Assembly: GCA_001931875.2 (NCBI GenBank)
Contig: MSJH02000842.1
Coordinates: forward strand, 82,873-146,872
DNA: 64,000 nt
Direction: 5' to 3'
Source of the DNA: Byssochlamys sp. IMV 00236
Lineage: Eukaryota; Ascomycota; Eurotiomycetes; Eurotiales; Thermoascaceae
Shown here: positions 48,973 to 62,941 of the stretch, piece after piece
Layout: every line of letters starts with the position of its first letter
Position numbering within the stretch: the stretch's first letter is position 1
Program-made: the position numbers and the translations under genes
The notes under the pieces: model-generated
What the model saw: only the letters and a program-made list of their open reading frames with translations
The model's database searches: none
What the model was told of the DNA's origin: nothing

Positions 48973-51154
48973 AACTATATATATCTATATAAATAAGTTT
49001 AAGAATATTAGCCTTTTATATATTAATAATTTCTCTCTTATTTTTAATATTAGCTATAGTATATATTATATATTAATAGTCTATTACTACTTTAATAGGC
49101 TTCTTTAATATAATTAAGTTATATAAGTTTTTAATCTTTTTAAGTTTAAAATAGCTAATTTTCTTATACTATAGTTAATATTTCTCCTTAATTTTATTTT
49201 AATAAAATCCTTTTTTTTCCTTAATTTTATTTTAATAAAATTCTTCTTTTTAATTTATAATTATAGTATTAAGAGTATCTTTAATAAAGAATAATATAAT
49301 AGATATATACTATAACTTAAGTATTTAGTCTAAGAAAATTCTTTTAATAATATAAACTTTATATTTAATAATACCTTAAATTATAACCTTATTTAACTTA
49401 TTTAATATAGATATTATTTTTTATTAAAGTACTTATATATATTTAACTGCTAGTAAAATATTTTAATTAATAAAAGATTTACTCTAAGGTTTAATATAAA
49501 TAATATATTTTTTAAGTTTAATATCTTCTTATTCTTATCTCTTAAAATAACTATCTCTATATATTTTAAATATAGGATTTCTTTATTTATATAAATATAT
49601 TTCTATTAAATTTAAATTAATAGTCTTTTAAAATAATAATTTTTATTAATTATATATAAATTAATACTATTATTTATATATTATTAAGATAAATTCTTAT
49701 TAGTAATATCTTTTAAAAGGTAAGTAATTTTATATAAGACTTAGTTATTAAAAGTAATTAAGGCTAAGGATTTTAATTAAGATTAACTCTTTTTAATATC
49801 TAAGGTTTTTTTTATATTATATACTCTCTATTTCTTATTTTTTAATCTCTTATTCTTTAAGAATTAAACCTCTTTATAAATTTTATTAATTATCTCTATT
49901 ATTATCTTATCTTAAATAATAAAATTATTAAATATTTATTTAAAAGACTTTTTTTTTATTTTTAGCTATTTTTTATACTTCTTTAAATAATAAATAAAAA
50001 TAGGTAATTTTTAATATAGTAATCTTCTTTATAAATATAATATTTAATAAGAGTTTCTTTATTTTTTATTAAGAATATAATAGTTAATTTTACTTAAAGT
50101 TAAGTCTTTATTTTTTTTAAAATAGCTAGAATATTATCTATTTTTAAATTCTTATATATATTAATTATTACCCTAATTATAATATATTCTTTAAATAATA
50201 TTAAAAGTAATTATTATATTTTAGCCTTAAGTTTAGCTAAAAAAATATTATACTATTAAATATTATAATTCTCTTTCTTATCTATTATAATTAATTCTAA
50301 ATATTTAAGATTATTTATTTAAGAGTTATTTAAAAATATATAAATAACTAGATAAGTTAATACTTTTAATTAAAAAGAGTTTTTATATATTTTACTTATA
50401 GAGCCTCTTATAATATATATATATATATATTATTAAAGTTAATAAATTTATTTTAATTATCTTTAAATAAATATTTAATAATTTAATATTAAGCAGCTAT
50501 ATTAATCTTATTAAACTAATTATTATTTAGCTTTTTAATAAACTTAATAACTCTCTAATAATCTTTACTAATAAGCTATCTTTTTATATAAATAAACTAT
50601 TTTTTATAGTTTTTCTTTAAAAGAGTAAAAATAAGTTTTTCTTTCTTACTTTTAATATTATTTATTAAGAATATAATAATAGTAAGTTAATACTCTAACT
50701 CTTAATAAGATTTAACCTCTATTAAATTTAATATTTAATATAATATTAAAGTAATCTTATTATAGATTCTCTTATATAAAAATAGCTTATTATTATTAGT
50801 TTAAACTTAAATATTTAAAATAGAATAGTTTTTACTATATAGCTATTTCTCTTAAATTATTATAAACTTAAGCTTATAATTAGTTAAAAAAATAAGTTTA
50901 AATAAAATTCCCTAAACTAATCTAATAGCTTAAAGGGCTAATAATATTTAAAAAAAAAAGAGTATTAATATATATAGTAGATATAAAGTATATTTTTATA
51001 TTTTTACTTAAGGTAATAGATTTTATATAAAGCTTAAGAAGTAGTTTTTTTAAGCTATTTAATTTTATTAAAATAAAATTATTCTTAAAGATTTCCTTAA
51101 AATAAAATCTTTATTATACTAGAACTTACTAGTTTTAATTACTATTTTATAATA
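48973..51154 (-). mobile_element. Cop-2 delta: inverted 5' part of a copia element
   Basis: On the - strand: a complete LTR at 50882-51154, then leader and Gag to the first part of integrase, ending at 48973 at the point equivalent to about 32915 of alpha. Two 33-bp repeat units are present near 49190-49240. It lies head to head with beta's 3' end, so beta and delta form an imperfect inverted pair. Confidence 0.82.
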
Positions 51155-54032
51155 ATAATAATATTAAAGAAACTAATTAAAATTATTAGTAATTATTAAT
51201 ATATAACTTATATTATAGCTAATATTAGAAATAAAAGAAATATAATAAGTAAATAAAAGAAAAGTATCTTAAAACTAATTTATATAAATATATATAATTA
51301 AATATTAAAATTAAGAAATAAATATATTTACTTCTTAATTATTATAAATAACTATTTATAGAAAATATAAATATTTCTAATAAAAGCTAAATTTAATACT
51401 AACTCTATTTTAAATAAATAAAGAAAAGAGATTAAAACTACTATAAATCTTAAAATACTTAGTATTTAATTAAATGATATACTAGAATTTAAAAATATTT
51501 TTAAAATATAGAAGAAAGATATTTATTAAGATAAAATTATCTATTAATTATTTAAAAGTATAAAGATATTAAATAATATTATATATAAACCTTAATTTAT
51601 TACTATTAAAAATATAGAGAAATAAGTTAATAAACTATAAATACTTATATTTTTTTATAAAATATATTAAAGGTATAAATAAATAGTAAAAAATTTAAGC
51701 ACTTAATATAAGAAAGATTATTAAAACTTATTAAGCTAAGTTCTTTAAAAATAAATAAAAAGGAGATATTAATCTCTATATTATATAAAGAACTATATTA
51801 AATATAGCTTTAATAAAAAACTTAAGAGAGTAATTAGCTATATAAACTAATATATTATTATTAGCTTAGCGCTTTAATTAGCTAAAACTTTATAGGTTTA
51901 AATCTATAAAATTACTTAATAAATTAAAACTATAAGATATTAATATTAATAATTAAGCCTTAAATAATAGAAGATAGAAATCTTATATACTTATATCTCT
52001 TAAACTCTTTTAAGACTAAAAAAAGGCTATAAAAGGCTTTTTTAAAAATATTAATAATTAAATATTAAAGAATTAAAAGATAAAAGCTATAAAAGGCTTT
52101 CTTAAAATAATCTTAAAAGATAATTATAAAAATATATTTATCTTAAATTATATATAAGAGACTATACTATATATATAAATTTAAATATTATCTTATATTA
52201 AGATCTTTATAATAATAAAATAAAAGAGAGAGATATATAAGCTTATAAAAAATAAATAAGATATAAAACTTTATAAAATAATATTTATTTTAAACCTTAT
52301 TATTCTAGAGATTAATTTAAATAAAAAAAATATATAGATTATATATTAGAAGTAGCTTTTACGATTAAAAAATATATTTTAATCTTTAATTTTTATATAG
52401 CTATAATTAATAATCTTATATAGAGTAAATAATAATAAGAGACTTTTAAAGCTAAAATAAATATATTATAAATAAATAAAACTTTTAAAGTAATTATTTT
52501 ATTAAAGAGAGTTAATATTATAATTAATAGATAAATCCTAATAATAAAATATAATTTAAATAATTCTTTATAAAAGCTTAAGACTTATTTTATTATTTAT
52601 AGATTTATTTAAAAATATAGAATTAATTTTAAATATACCTTTACTTTAATCTTATACTATAATATATTATAGGTTTTTTAATTATAATAGCTATAGAAGA
52701 CTATAAATACTATATAATAGATATTAATAATACCTTTATTAAATTAATATTAAAGAAGAAAATTTATATAGTAGCTTTATTTAAAATAAATATTTTGCTA
52801 AAAATAGTACTTAAAGTCTTAAAATCTCTATATAATATAAAATAAGTAATATAAGATTAAAATTACTTCTATATTAAAATATTATAAAAAATAAGATTTA
52901 TTTAAATAAATATAGACTTATACTTACTATTATATTTAAAGAAAAAGATTTTAATTTTAATATATATTAATAATATTTTAATTAGCTTAAAATAAATAAA
53001 GTATATTAACTAGTTTAAATAAAAGTTTAAAATAATATATAAGATTAAAAACTTAGGAGAAATAAATAAAATACTTAATATTTAAATTATTTATAATAGA
53101 GTAGAAAAAATATTAATTATAAGTTAATTTTACTATACTTAAAAAAATTCTATTAAGATATAAAATAAATAAGGAAAAAGCTTATCTTATTAATATTCTA
53201 TTAAATAAATATAATTATTTAAAACTAGCTAGTCTATAAAATAAAAAGGCTAATTAAAGAAAATATTAAAAGATTATTAAAATATTTATTTATTTAATAG
53301 TTTTAATAAGACTAAATATTATATTTATAATAGAATAATTAAATTAATATTTATTTAATTTATTTAAAGGCTATTTTAAGCTATTAAAATCTTTAATAAG
53401 ATACTTATAGTTAATTATATACTTAAGCCTTTAGTTCTATAAGAACTAAGACTAGAAACTTATTAAATATTCTAATTTAAATTATATAATAAATAAGATA
53501 AATTAAATATTAATCTTAAGAAATATTTTTATTATAATAAGCTATTTAATTAGCTAATTAAGTTAAAAATAAAAGTCTATTATAATCTTAATAATAGAGA
53601 TTAAATATATAGCTATATATTAAGTAATAAAGTAATTATAATAGCTAATATTACTTTTATATAATATAAGTTATAATAAATATATTAATTTAAATTAATA
53701 TAAGCTAATTATAAAAAAAATTATTTTTTATAATAAGCTCTTTAGTAAAACTCTTTAAAGATAATTAAATATTATTATTTTTTAATTAAAGATACTTATA
53801 TTTATAATAGATTAAAGTATATTAATATTATATATTATTATATATAAGATTTATACTAAAGAAATTAAATTAATATAAAATATATTAAGATTAAAAATAT
53901 AATAGTTAATAAATTTATTAAACTACTTTTAAAAATAAGCTTTATTAAATTTATTAAATAACTAAGACTTATTAAAATAATAAGTTTAAACTAAGAAAAA
54001 GTATTATAATATAATAGTTAAAACTAGTAGTT
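51155..54032 (+). mobile_element. Cop-2-like epsilon: diverged 3' part of a copia element
   Basis: + strand sequence equivalent to alpha from about 32770 to the start of the 3' LTR (54002-54032). It differs from alpha by many indels and substitutions beyond RIP transitions, so it is probably a separate subfamily. Integrase about 51250-51850, RT about 52400-53100 with a YINN-type motif at 52960-52985, RNase H about 53400-53950 with an AEA-like word near 53600. Part of integrase is missing relative to alpha (near 51515). The LTR breaks off after about 30 bp. Confidence 0.72.
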
Positions 54033-57000
54033 TATAAAGAAAATATATAAGGAATTTTTTTATAAAAAAGTTTAAGATAATTATATATATAATTATAGAG
54101 AATAATTAGCTTAATAAAAGAATTCTTATACTAAATATATTAGCTTAAGAGAAAAACTTAATTAAAAAAAACTAACTTAATATAATTAACTAATTATATT
54201 ATAAGAATATATTAGTATTAATTTTATTTCTTATATATTATCTTTATCTTAAGTTATACTTTCCTTTAAAGCTAGTATAAAAGTCGTTTTATCTATTTCT
54301 TTTTAACTTAATTTAAGTTTACTTATTATTAAAAGATTAACTTTATAATATAAAGATATTATATAATTTAAGTAATTAAGTAAGCGGCTTTCTTTATTAA
54401 GAGAACTAATTAACTTAATTAATTAACCCGCTTATTTATATAATAGAGCTTAGCCTTATTAAATAGCTAATTTTATAATCTTATAAAATATATAAATAAG
54501 AGATATATTTATTTAAATAAAAGAGGTATATAATCTTTTATAGATAAATTTATATTTAATAATATATTATACTAAAACTATTTAAATAGTAAATTTATAG
54601 AAAGATAATAGCTTAAGATTATATTTTATTAATTAATTATAAGAGATATAATAAAAATTCTTATATTTTTAATTTATTTAAAGATTATATCTTAATTTAT
54701 AACTTTAACTTATTTAATATAAAGCGCTTAAAGAAATAATAATTATAAAATAATAATTATAATCTTAATTATAACTATAGCTATAATAAATATAAAAGCT
54801 AATATAAATAATATTATTAAGCTTAGAGATATATAAATTATTCTAAGAGTTAACTTTAGCTATATCTCTTAAATACTATAGCTAATTAAAATAACTAAGT
54901 TTAAAAATAGCGGAGTAAATATAAGTATAATAAGTATATATATAGTAAGTATATATATTATAAAATAAGGAGAATAAATAGCTAATATTATTAGCTAGCT
55001 TAAATATTACTATCTTAGCTAATATAAAAGTATTTTACTTAAAGAAAATAATAATTTAAATTTAGCTATAATAGTAATTTATTATAAAGTATTTAAACTA
55101 CTATATATATTAAAATATAATAATTAAATTAAAAATATATAGTATTAAAGTAGATTAATAAGGTAAAATAATATTTTAAAGATAAGAAGAATTTAATAAG
55201 CTAAGTAACTACTAAGTAATAAAAGATAATATTTATTTAAAGTTATTTATAAGGTAATATAGAGATTAAATAGTTAAACCTCTATATAAAAGCTAAGAAA
55301 GAAGAAATAGCTAATATAAATATATTATAGAAGTTTTAAAAGTAACTTTTAAATAACTTTTAAGACTATAATAATTAAAAGAAATATTAAAAATAATATA
55401 AAAATTATAAATAAAGGTCTTAGCTTTTTTAAAAATATATATTAATATTATAAGAGATTATTCTATTATTAAATATTAATTTATTAAAAGAGATTATATT
55501 ATAGAAAATAATAAAAAATATTAAATTAAAACTATAAGCAGAATAATATTAATATAAAAATAAACTAATAATATTAAATTAAGTAATTATCTATTTTATA
55601 TAATAAGAATAAAGCTTAATAATAATTTATTTAAAGGTAAAGAGATATATAAATCTTTTAATAGAGAACTTAATAAATTTAAATATTACTTAGCTAGTAA
55701 TAGCTATTATAAGCTTAAATAAATTTAAAAAAACTTATTTATTTAAAGTTTATAATATAAGTAAAGAAATATATATTATAAATATAGATAAATAAAGTAT
55801 AAGTAAAGTAAATATTAAATAGCCTTATATAATAAGGTAATTAAGCTAATTATTATTAGATTAAAAAATACTAAGAATTAATAAGCTTAAAAGCTTTTAT
55901 TAACTATTTATATTAAGCTTTTTAATAAAAGAATACTTTAGAGATATTAAATAATCTTAACCTAGAGAAAGGTAAAAAAAAGAAAGAGAGATAATTATAT
56001 AAAATATTAAATAATCTAATTAAAGAAACTATTTATTTATATTAAATAAATTAATAAGTCTTTTTTAAGAGTAAATTAAGCTACTTAAAAAGGCTTAAAG
56101 AATTTAAATCTTAATAGATTTAAATATTAACTATATATTTATAATAAAGTAATTACTTTAAAAGATATAATTAAAAAAATATTAAGAAGAGAAATAATTC
56201 CTATAGATTAAACTTCTTAATAAAGATTATATAATAACTATAATAAATAAATCTTTTTTTATATATAAGAAGTTAAATAGAAAGAATTTATATATAAGAA
56301 ATTAATATATAAGACTATAACTTAATTTTAAAAAAGAACTAATTAAAGGAATATAATTCTTATATTAATTAAAGAAATTTAAAAATATAATTAAAGAATT
56401 AATAGGGCTAATAATATTAATTAAACTCTATTAATATAAGATATAAGCTAAAAAGAGTATTAAAGGCAATATTAAATATTATATTTATTACTTAAATAAT
56501 ATAAGCCTTATATAAGAGTATTATAAAAATATTATTATAGTTAATTAAACTAATAAAATTAAAAGAATTAAATAATTTAATTACTTTAATAGAAACTATA
56601 AATCTTAAACTTTAAATATTATTAATAAAATATAAGAGTATATTCTATATAGAGTTATTATTTATATTATTATTTAATAAAAAATTTAAATATAAGATTA
56701 ATATAGAAGAAGTAAAACTAATAAATATTAATTTTTATTCTTTATTATATAATTATCTTTAAGAATTAAAGAGATAGTTAAAAAAGCTAATTATTAAAAG
56801 ACTAGTATAGTTTTTAATTAGCCTTTAAAGATTCCTTATCTTTTTTATTAAAAAAAATTAACAAAAAAGAGAGAGAAATAGAGAATATATATTAATTATT
56901 AAACCTTAAATAAGCTATTAATTTAAAATAAATATCTCTTATCTTAAATTTAAAAACTTCTTAATATAATTAAATTAATAAAATATCTTATTAAAATTAA

Positions 57001-57488
57001 TTTATTATTAAAATATTAATAAGTTTAAATAAATAAAAGTATAATTTTAAAAATAGCCTTTAATATAATTTTTAAAAAGTTTAAATAATTAATAATATTA
57101 TTTAGCCTTATAAATACTTTAATAATATTTTAAACTATAATAAACTTTATTTTATATAAATACCTTAGTAAAATATATATAATATACTTAAATAATATCT
57201 TAATATTCTTAAATATAAGAGAAAAGTATTATTAATATATTAAGAATATCTTATAAATCTTATAAGAGAACTAGCTATATATTAAACTAATTAAATATAT
57301 TTTTATAGTATTTAAACTAGAATTCTATAGATATATTATTAAAGGGGAATATATTTATCTTATATTAAATAAGATAAAAACTATTATTAAATAGCTTTAA
57401 TTAAAAAATATATATAAAATTTAATAATTTTTAAGACTAGCTATTTATTATTAATAGTTTATATAATACTTTTTATAAATAATAGCTT
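54033..57488 (+). pseudogene. Gyp-C: gag-protease-RT fragment of a third Ty3/gypsy family
   Basis: + strand. The 3' half is a clear gypsy RT: LKDSLSFLLKKINKKE-like residues at about 56830-56865 (usually PVLFVKKKDGS), a YQFKINISYLKF block (usually N--YPLP), FKKFKQLIILFSLINTLIIFQ at about 57070-57135 (usually FEFLVMPFGLTNAPATFQ), and YLNNILIFL at 57187-57214 in place of YLDDILIFS. It ends in an FLRLAIYYQQFI-like segment at about 57430-57465 (usually FLGLANYYRRFI), where the Cop-2 zeta LTR begins. A protease-like DSGA site may lie near 56115-56160. Upstream (54100-56000) is presumed Gag, not recognised in detail. No LTR of its own was found. Confidence 0.75.
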
Positions 57489-57824
57489 AGTTAAAAAGAA
57501 TAGGTTTAGATAAAATTCTCTAGACTATTTAACTAACTTAAAAGGCTAATAATACTTAAAGAAAAAGAGTATTAGCGCATATAATAAATATAAAGTATAT
57601 TTATATATTCTTAATTAAGGTAATAAATTTTAAATAAAGCTTAAGAAGTAATTTCTTTAAACTACTTAATTTTTTTAAAGTAAAATCTTTATTATATTAA
57701 AACTTACTAGTCTTAACTATTATTTTATAATATTTTTCTTTAATCTAGACTTATTAAGTTAATTAATCTTAGTTAATCTAAGAATCTTAAGAAATTTACC
57801 TTTAATAATAGTTTAGTAAAACTA
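57489..57824 (-). mobile_element. Cop-2 zeta: inverted 3' end with LTR
   Basis: On the - strand: about 90 bp of the 3' end of the polyprotein and polypurine tract (57824-57733), then an LTR at 57732-57489. The LTR is about 30 bp shorter than others because of an internal deletion near 57670. It interrupts Gyp-C. Confidence 0.8.
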
Positions 57825-60800
57825 TATTATAAAATAGTAATTAGAATTAATAAGTTCTAGTATAATAAAGATTTTATTTTAAAGAAATCTTTAAGAATAA
57901 TTTTACTTTAATAAAATTAGATAGCTTAAAGAAATTACGTTTTAAGCTTTATTTAAAATCTATTACTCTAACTAAAAATATATAAATATATACTTTATAT
58001 TTACTATATATATTAATATTCTTTTTTCTTAAATATTATTAACTCTTTAAGTTAGTTAAATAATCTAAGAAATTCTATTTAAATCTATTCTTTTTAACTA
58101 GTTATAAGCTTAAGTTTATAATAACTTAAGAGAAATAGCTATATAATAAAAACTATTTTATTTTAAATATTTAAGTTTAAACTAATAATAATAAATTACT
58201 CTTATATAAAAGAACCTATAATAAAACTGCTTTAATACTATATTAAGCGCTAAATCTAATAAAGATTAAATCTTCTTAAAGATTAAAGTATTAACTTATT
58301 ATTATTATATCTTTAATAAATAATATAAAAAATAAGAAAAAAAACTCTATTTTTATATTTTTAAAAGAAAACTATAAGAAGTAATTTATTTATATAAAAA
58401 AATAGTTTATTAGCAAAGATTATTAAAGAGCTATTAAGTTTATTAAAAAGCTATATAATAATTAGTTTAATAAGGCTAATATAGTTACTTAGTATTAAAT
58501 TACTAAATATTTATCTAAAAATAATTAAAATAAATTTATTAACTTTAATAATATATATATATATATTATAGGAGGCTTTATAAATAAAATATATAAAAAC
58601 TCTCCTTAGTTAAAAGCGCTAACTTATTTAATTATTTATATATTTTTAAATAATTTCTAAATAAATAATCTTAAATACTTAGAATTAATTATAATAGATA
58701 AAAAAGAGAATTATAGCATTTAATAATATAATATTTTCTTTAATTAAGCTTAAGGCTAAAATATAATAACTGCTTTTAGTATTACTTAAAAAATATATTA
58801 TAATTAAAGTAATAATTAATATATATAAAAATCTAAAGATAAATAATATTTTAGCTATTTTAAAAGAAATAAAGACTTAACTTTAAGTAAAACTAACTAT
58901 TATATTCTTAATAAAAAATAAATAAACTCTTATTAAATACTATATCTATAAAGAAGATTATTATATTAAAAATTACTTATTCTTATTTATTACTTAGAGA
59001 AATATAAGAGATAATTAAAAATAAAGAAAAAAATCTTTTAAATAAATATTTAATAATCTTATTATTTAAGATAAGATAATAATAGAGATAATTAATAAAT
59101 CTATAAAAAGGTTTAATCCTTAAAAAATAAGAGATTAAAAGATAAAAAATATAGAGTATATAATATAGAAGAAACCTTAAATATTAAAAAAAGTTAATTT
59201 TAATTAAAATCTTTAGCCTTAATTACTTTTAATAACTAAGTCTTATATAAGATTACTTATCTTTTAAAAGATATTACTAATAAGGATTTAATCTAATAAT
59301 ATATAAATAATAATATTAATTTATATAATTAATAAAAACTATTATTTTAAAGAATTATTAATTTAAATTTAATAGAGATATATTTATATAGATAAAGAGA
59401 CTCTATATTTAAAATATATAAAAATAGCTATTTTAAGAGATAAGAATAAAAAGATATTAAACCTAAGAAATATATTACTTATATTAAATCTTAAGATAAA
59501 TCTCTTATTAACTAAGATATTTTACTAATAATTAAATATATATAAATATTTTAATAAAAAAATAATATCTATATTAAATAAGTTAGATAAGGTTATAATT
59601 TAAGATATTATTAAATATAAAGTTTATATTATTAAAAGAGTTTTTTTAAACTAAATATTTAAGTTATAATATATATTTATTATACTACTTCTTATTAAAG
59701 ATATTCTTAATACTATAATTATAAATTAAGAAGAAGAATTTTATTAAAATAAAATTAAGGAAAAAGAAAGATTTTATTAAAATAAAATTAAGAAGAAGTA
59801 TTAATTATAATATAAAAAAATTAATTATTTTAAACTTAAAAAGATTAAAAATTTATATAATTTAACTATATTAAAAAAGCCTATTAAAGTAATAATAAAT
59901 TATTAATATATAATATATACTATAGTTAATATTAGAAATAAGAAAAAGATTACTAATATATAAAAGGCTAATATCTTTAAATTTATTTATATAGATATAT
60001 ATAGTTAAGTACTAGAGTCTAAAAATAAATATATTTATTTCTTAATAATTATAAATAATTTTTTTAAAAAAAATATAAGTATTTCTAATAAAAGCTAAAT
60101 CTAATATTATCTCTATTTTAAATAAATAAAAAAAAAGAGATTAAAATAGTAATAAGTCTTTAAATTCTTAATATATAATTAAATAATATACTAGAACTTA
60201 AAAATCTTTTTAAGATTTAAAAAAAATAGTTTAATATTTATTATAAACTAATAATTCTATATATATTAATATAGAATAAAGCTATAAAATAAATATATTA
60301 AATTATTAAGAAAGGAATAAGAGCTATATTTAAAGATTTAAATCTTTTAGTTAAATTATAAGTAAAAATAGCTTAAACTAATATATATATTAAAAATAGA
60401 GTATTAAATAGACTAATAGTTAATAGAGTTTAAATATTTCTAAAGAAAGCCTTTATTAGAGTTAAGCTATTAATTAATTATCTAAGAGTATAGAGATATT
60501 AAGTAATATTATATATAAACCTAGAATCTCTACTATAAGATATATAAAGAGATAAATTAATAGATTAAGGCAGAATCTATATTTTTATAAAATATATTAA
60601 GAGAATAAATAAATAATAAAAAATTTAGGCTTTAAATATAAGAAAGATTATTAAAACTTATTAAGCTAAGTTTTTTAAAAATAAATTAAAAAGAGATTTA
60701 AATTTTAAAATTCTCTAAAAATTATTATTAAATATAGTATTAATAAAAGAATTTAAAAGGTTAATTAGCAATTTAGCCTATTATTTTAAGTATATATATA

Positions 60801-62941
60801 TCTTTAAATAAAAAGAAAAATAATATTAATAATTAAAAAGAGAGTTATAAGAAAGTTTTAATTTTTCTTAAAAAAAAGCTTTTTATTAAAAAGAAATTAA
60901 AATATTTTTTTTAAAAGAAAAGAAGCTTTTTATTAAAAAACAATTAAGATATTTTATTATAGTAAAATTATAAAATAAAAGAAAATATTTAATTATTTTT
61001 ACTTTAATAATTTAAATAATTATAAAAATTTATAGATAAACCTTTTATCTTTACTAAGTAAGTAAATTATATTTTATATAAAGATCTTTTATATAATAAA
61101 ATATAAAAGAGAGAAAATTAAGTTATTAAATAATAAATAAGATATTAAAAAGTTATATTAAGTAATATTTATATTAAATCTTTTACCTCTAGATATTAAT
61201 ATAAATTAAAAGAAGTATATAAAATAAATATTAAATATTATAATAGTAATATATATAATAAAAGAGTATATTTTAATTTTAAACTTATATTATATTATAA
61301 TTAATAACTTTATTTAAAGTAAATTATAGTAAAGTATATTTAAAGCTAAAATAAATATAATTTAAGTAAATAAAACTTTTAAAGTAATTATATTACTATT
61401 AAGAGCTAATATTATAATTAGCTATTAAGTATTAGCTATAAAATATAATTTAAATAATTCTCTTTAAAAGCTTAAGATATATCTTAATATTTAAAGATTT
61501 ACTTAAAAATATAATATTAATTTTAAGTATATTTTTACTTCTACCTTATAATATAATATATTATAAATATTCTTAGCTATTATTATAATAAAGGATTATA
61601 AATATTATATTATAAATATTAATAATACTTTTATAAAATTAATATTAAAAAAAGAAATTTATATAATATCTCTATTAAAAATAAATATACTATTAAAAAT
61701 AATATTAAAAATTCTTTAATCTCTATATAATTTAAAGTAAGCTATAAGAAATTAAAATTAAACCTATATAAAAATACTCTAAAAAATAAGTTTTATATAG
61801 ATTAATATTAATTTATACTTATTATAATACTTAGAGAAAGAAATCTTACTTTTAATATATATTAATAATATTTTAATTAATATAAAATAAATAAAGAATA
61901 TTTACTAGTTTAAATAAGAGTTTAAATTAATATATAAAATAAAGGACTTAAAAGAAATAAAAAAGATTCTTAATATTTAAATTAATTAAAATAAGAAGGA
62001 TTAAATATTAATAATAAATTAATCTTATTATATTAAAGAACTCTTATTATAATATAAAATAAATAAAGAGAAAATATATTTAGTTAATATCTTATTAAAT
62101 AGATATAACTCTTTAAAACTATTTAGCCCTTAAAATAAAAAAGTAAATTAAAAAAAGTATTAGAAAATTATTAATAGCTTAATTTATTTAATAATTTTAA
62201 TAAGACTAGATATTATATTTATAATAGATAAATTAAGTTAATATTTATTAAATTTATTTAAAAAGTATTTTAAAATATTAAAGTCCTTTATAAGATATTT
62301 ATAATTAATTATATACCTTAATCTTAAGTTTAATATAAACTAAGATTAGTAACTTATTAAATATTTAGACTTAAATTATATAATAGATAAAACTAATTAA
62401 ATATTAATCTTAAAGAATATTTTTATTTTAACTAATAGCTTAATAAATTAATTAAATAAAAAATAAAAGTTTATTATAATTTTAATTATAGAGGCTAAAT
62501 ATATAGCTATATATTAAGCTATAAAATAATTCTAATAATTAGCCCTTCTTTTAAAAGATATAAGATATAGATATTATATTAATCTAAATAAATTTAAGCT
62601 AATAATAAGAGAAAAATAAGCTTTTATTATTAATTCTCTAATTAAAGTTTATAAAAATAATTAAATATTATTATTATTAATTAGAAATACTTATATTTAT
62701 AAAAAATTAAAGTATATTAATATTATATACTATTATATATATAATCTATACTAAAGAAATAAGATTAATATTAAGTTTATTAAAATATAGAATATAATAG
62801 TAAATAGTTTTATTAAACTATTATTAAAGATAAACTTCTTAAGATTTTTAAATTAATTAAAATTAACTAATTTAATAAGTTTAGACTAAGGAAAAATATT
62901 ATAAAATAGCAGTTAATACTAATAAGTTTTAATATAATAAA
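57825..62941 (+). mobile_element. Cop-2 eta: Ty1/copia element with truncated 3' LTR
   Basis: 5' LTR 57825-58099 (275 bp), interior collinear with alpha, 3' LTR starting at 62897 after a purine tract AAGGAAAAA and lost after about 45 bp. Two 33-bp repeat units. Preceded by AACTA (57820-57824). It follows directly on inverted zeta. Confidence 0.84.
58110..62890 (+). pseudogene. Cop-2 eta Gag-Pol polyprotein relic
   Basis: Collinear with alpha. Gag about 58170-59150; integrase about 59950-60600 with the IDN-like site near 60045; RT about 61100-62050 with a YINN-type motif at about 61850-61880; RNase H about 62280-62840 with IIEAKYIAI near 62485-62510. Additional A-run insertions shift frames, for example at 60890-60960. 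Broken by TAA/TAG stops. Confidence 0.8.

Noticed and set aside
49170..49260. Inverted match between 49190-49245 and 32608-32700, looking like a long-range hairpin
   Set aside because: It is simply the same tandem repeat in an inverted Cop-2 copy (delta).
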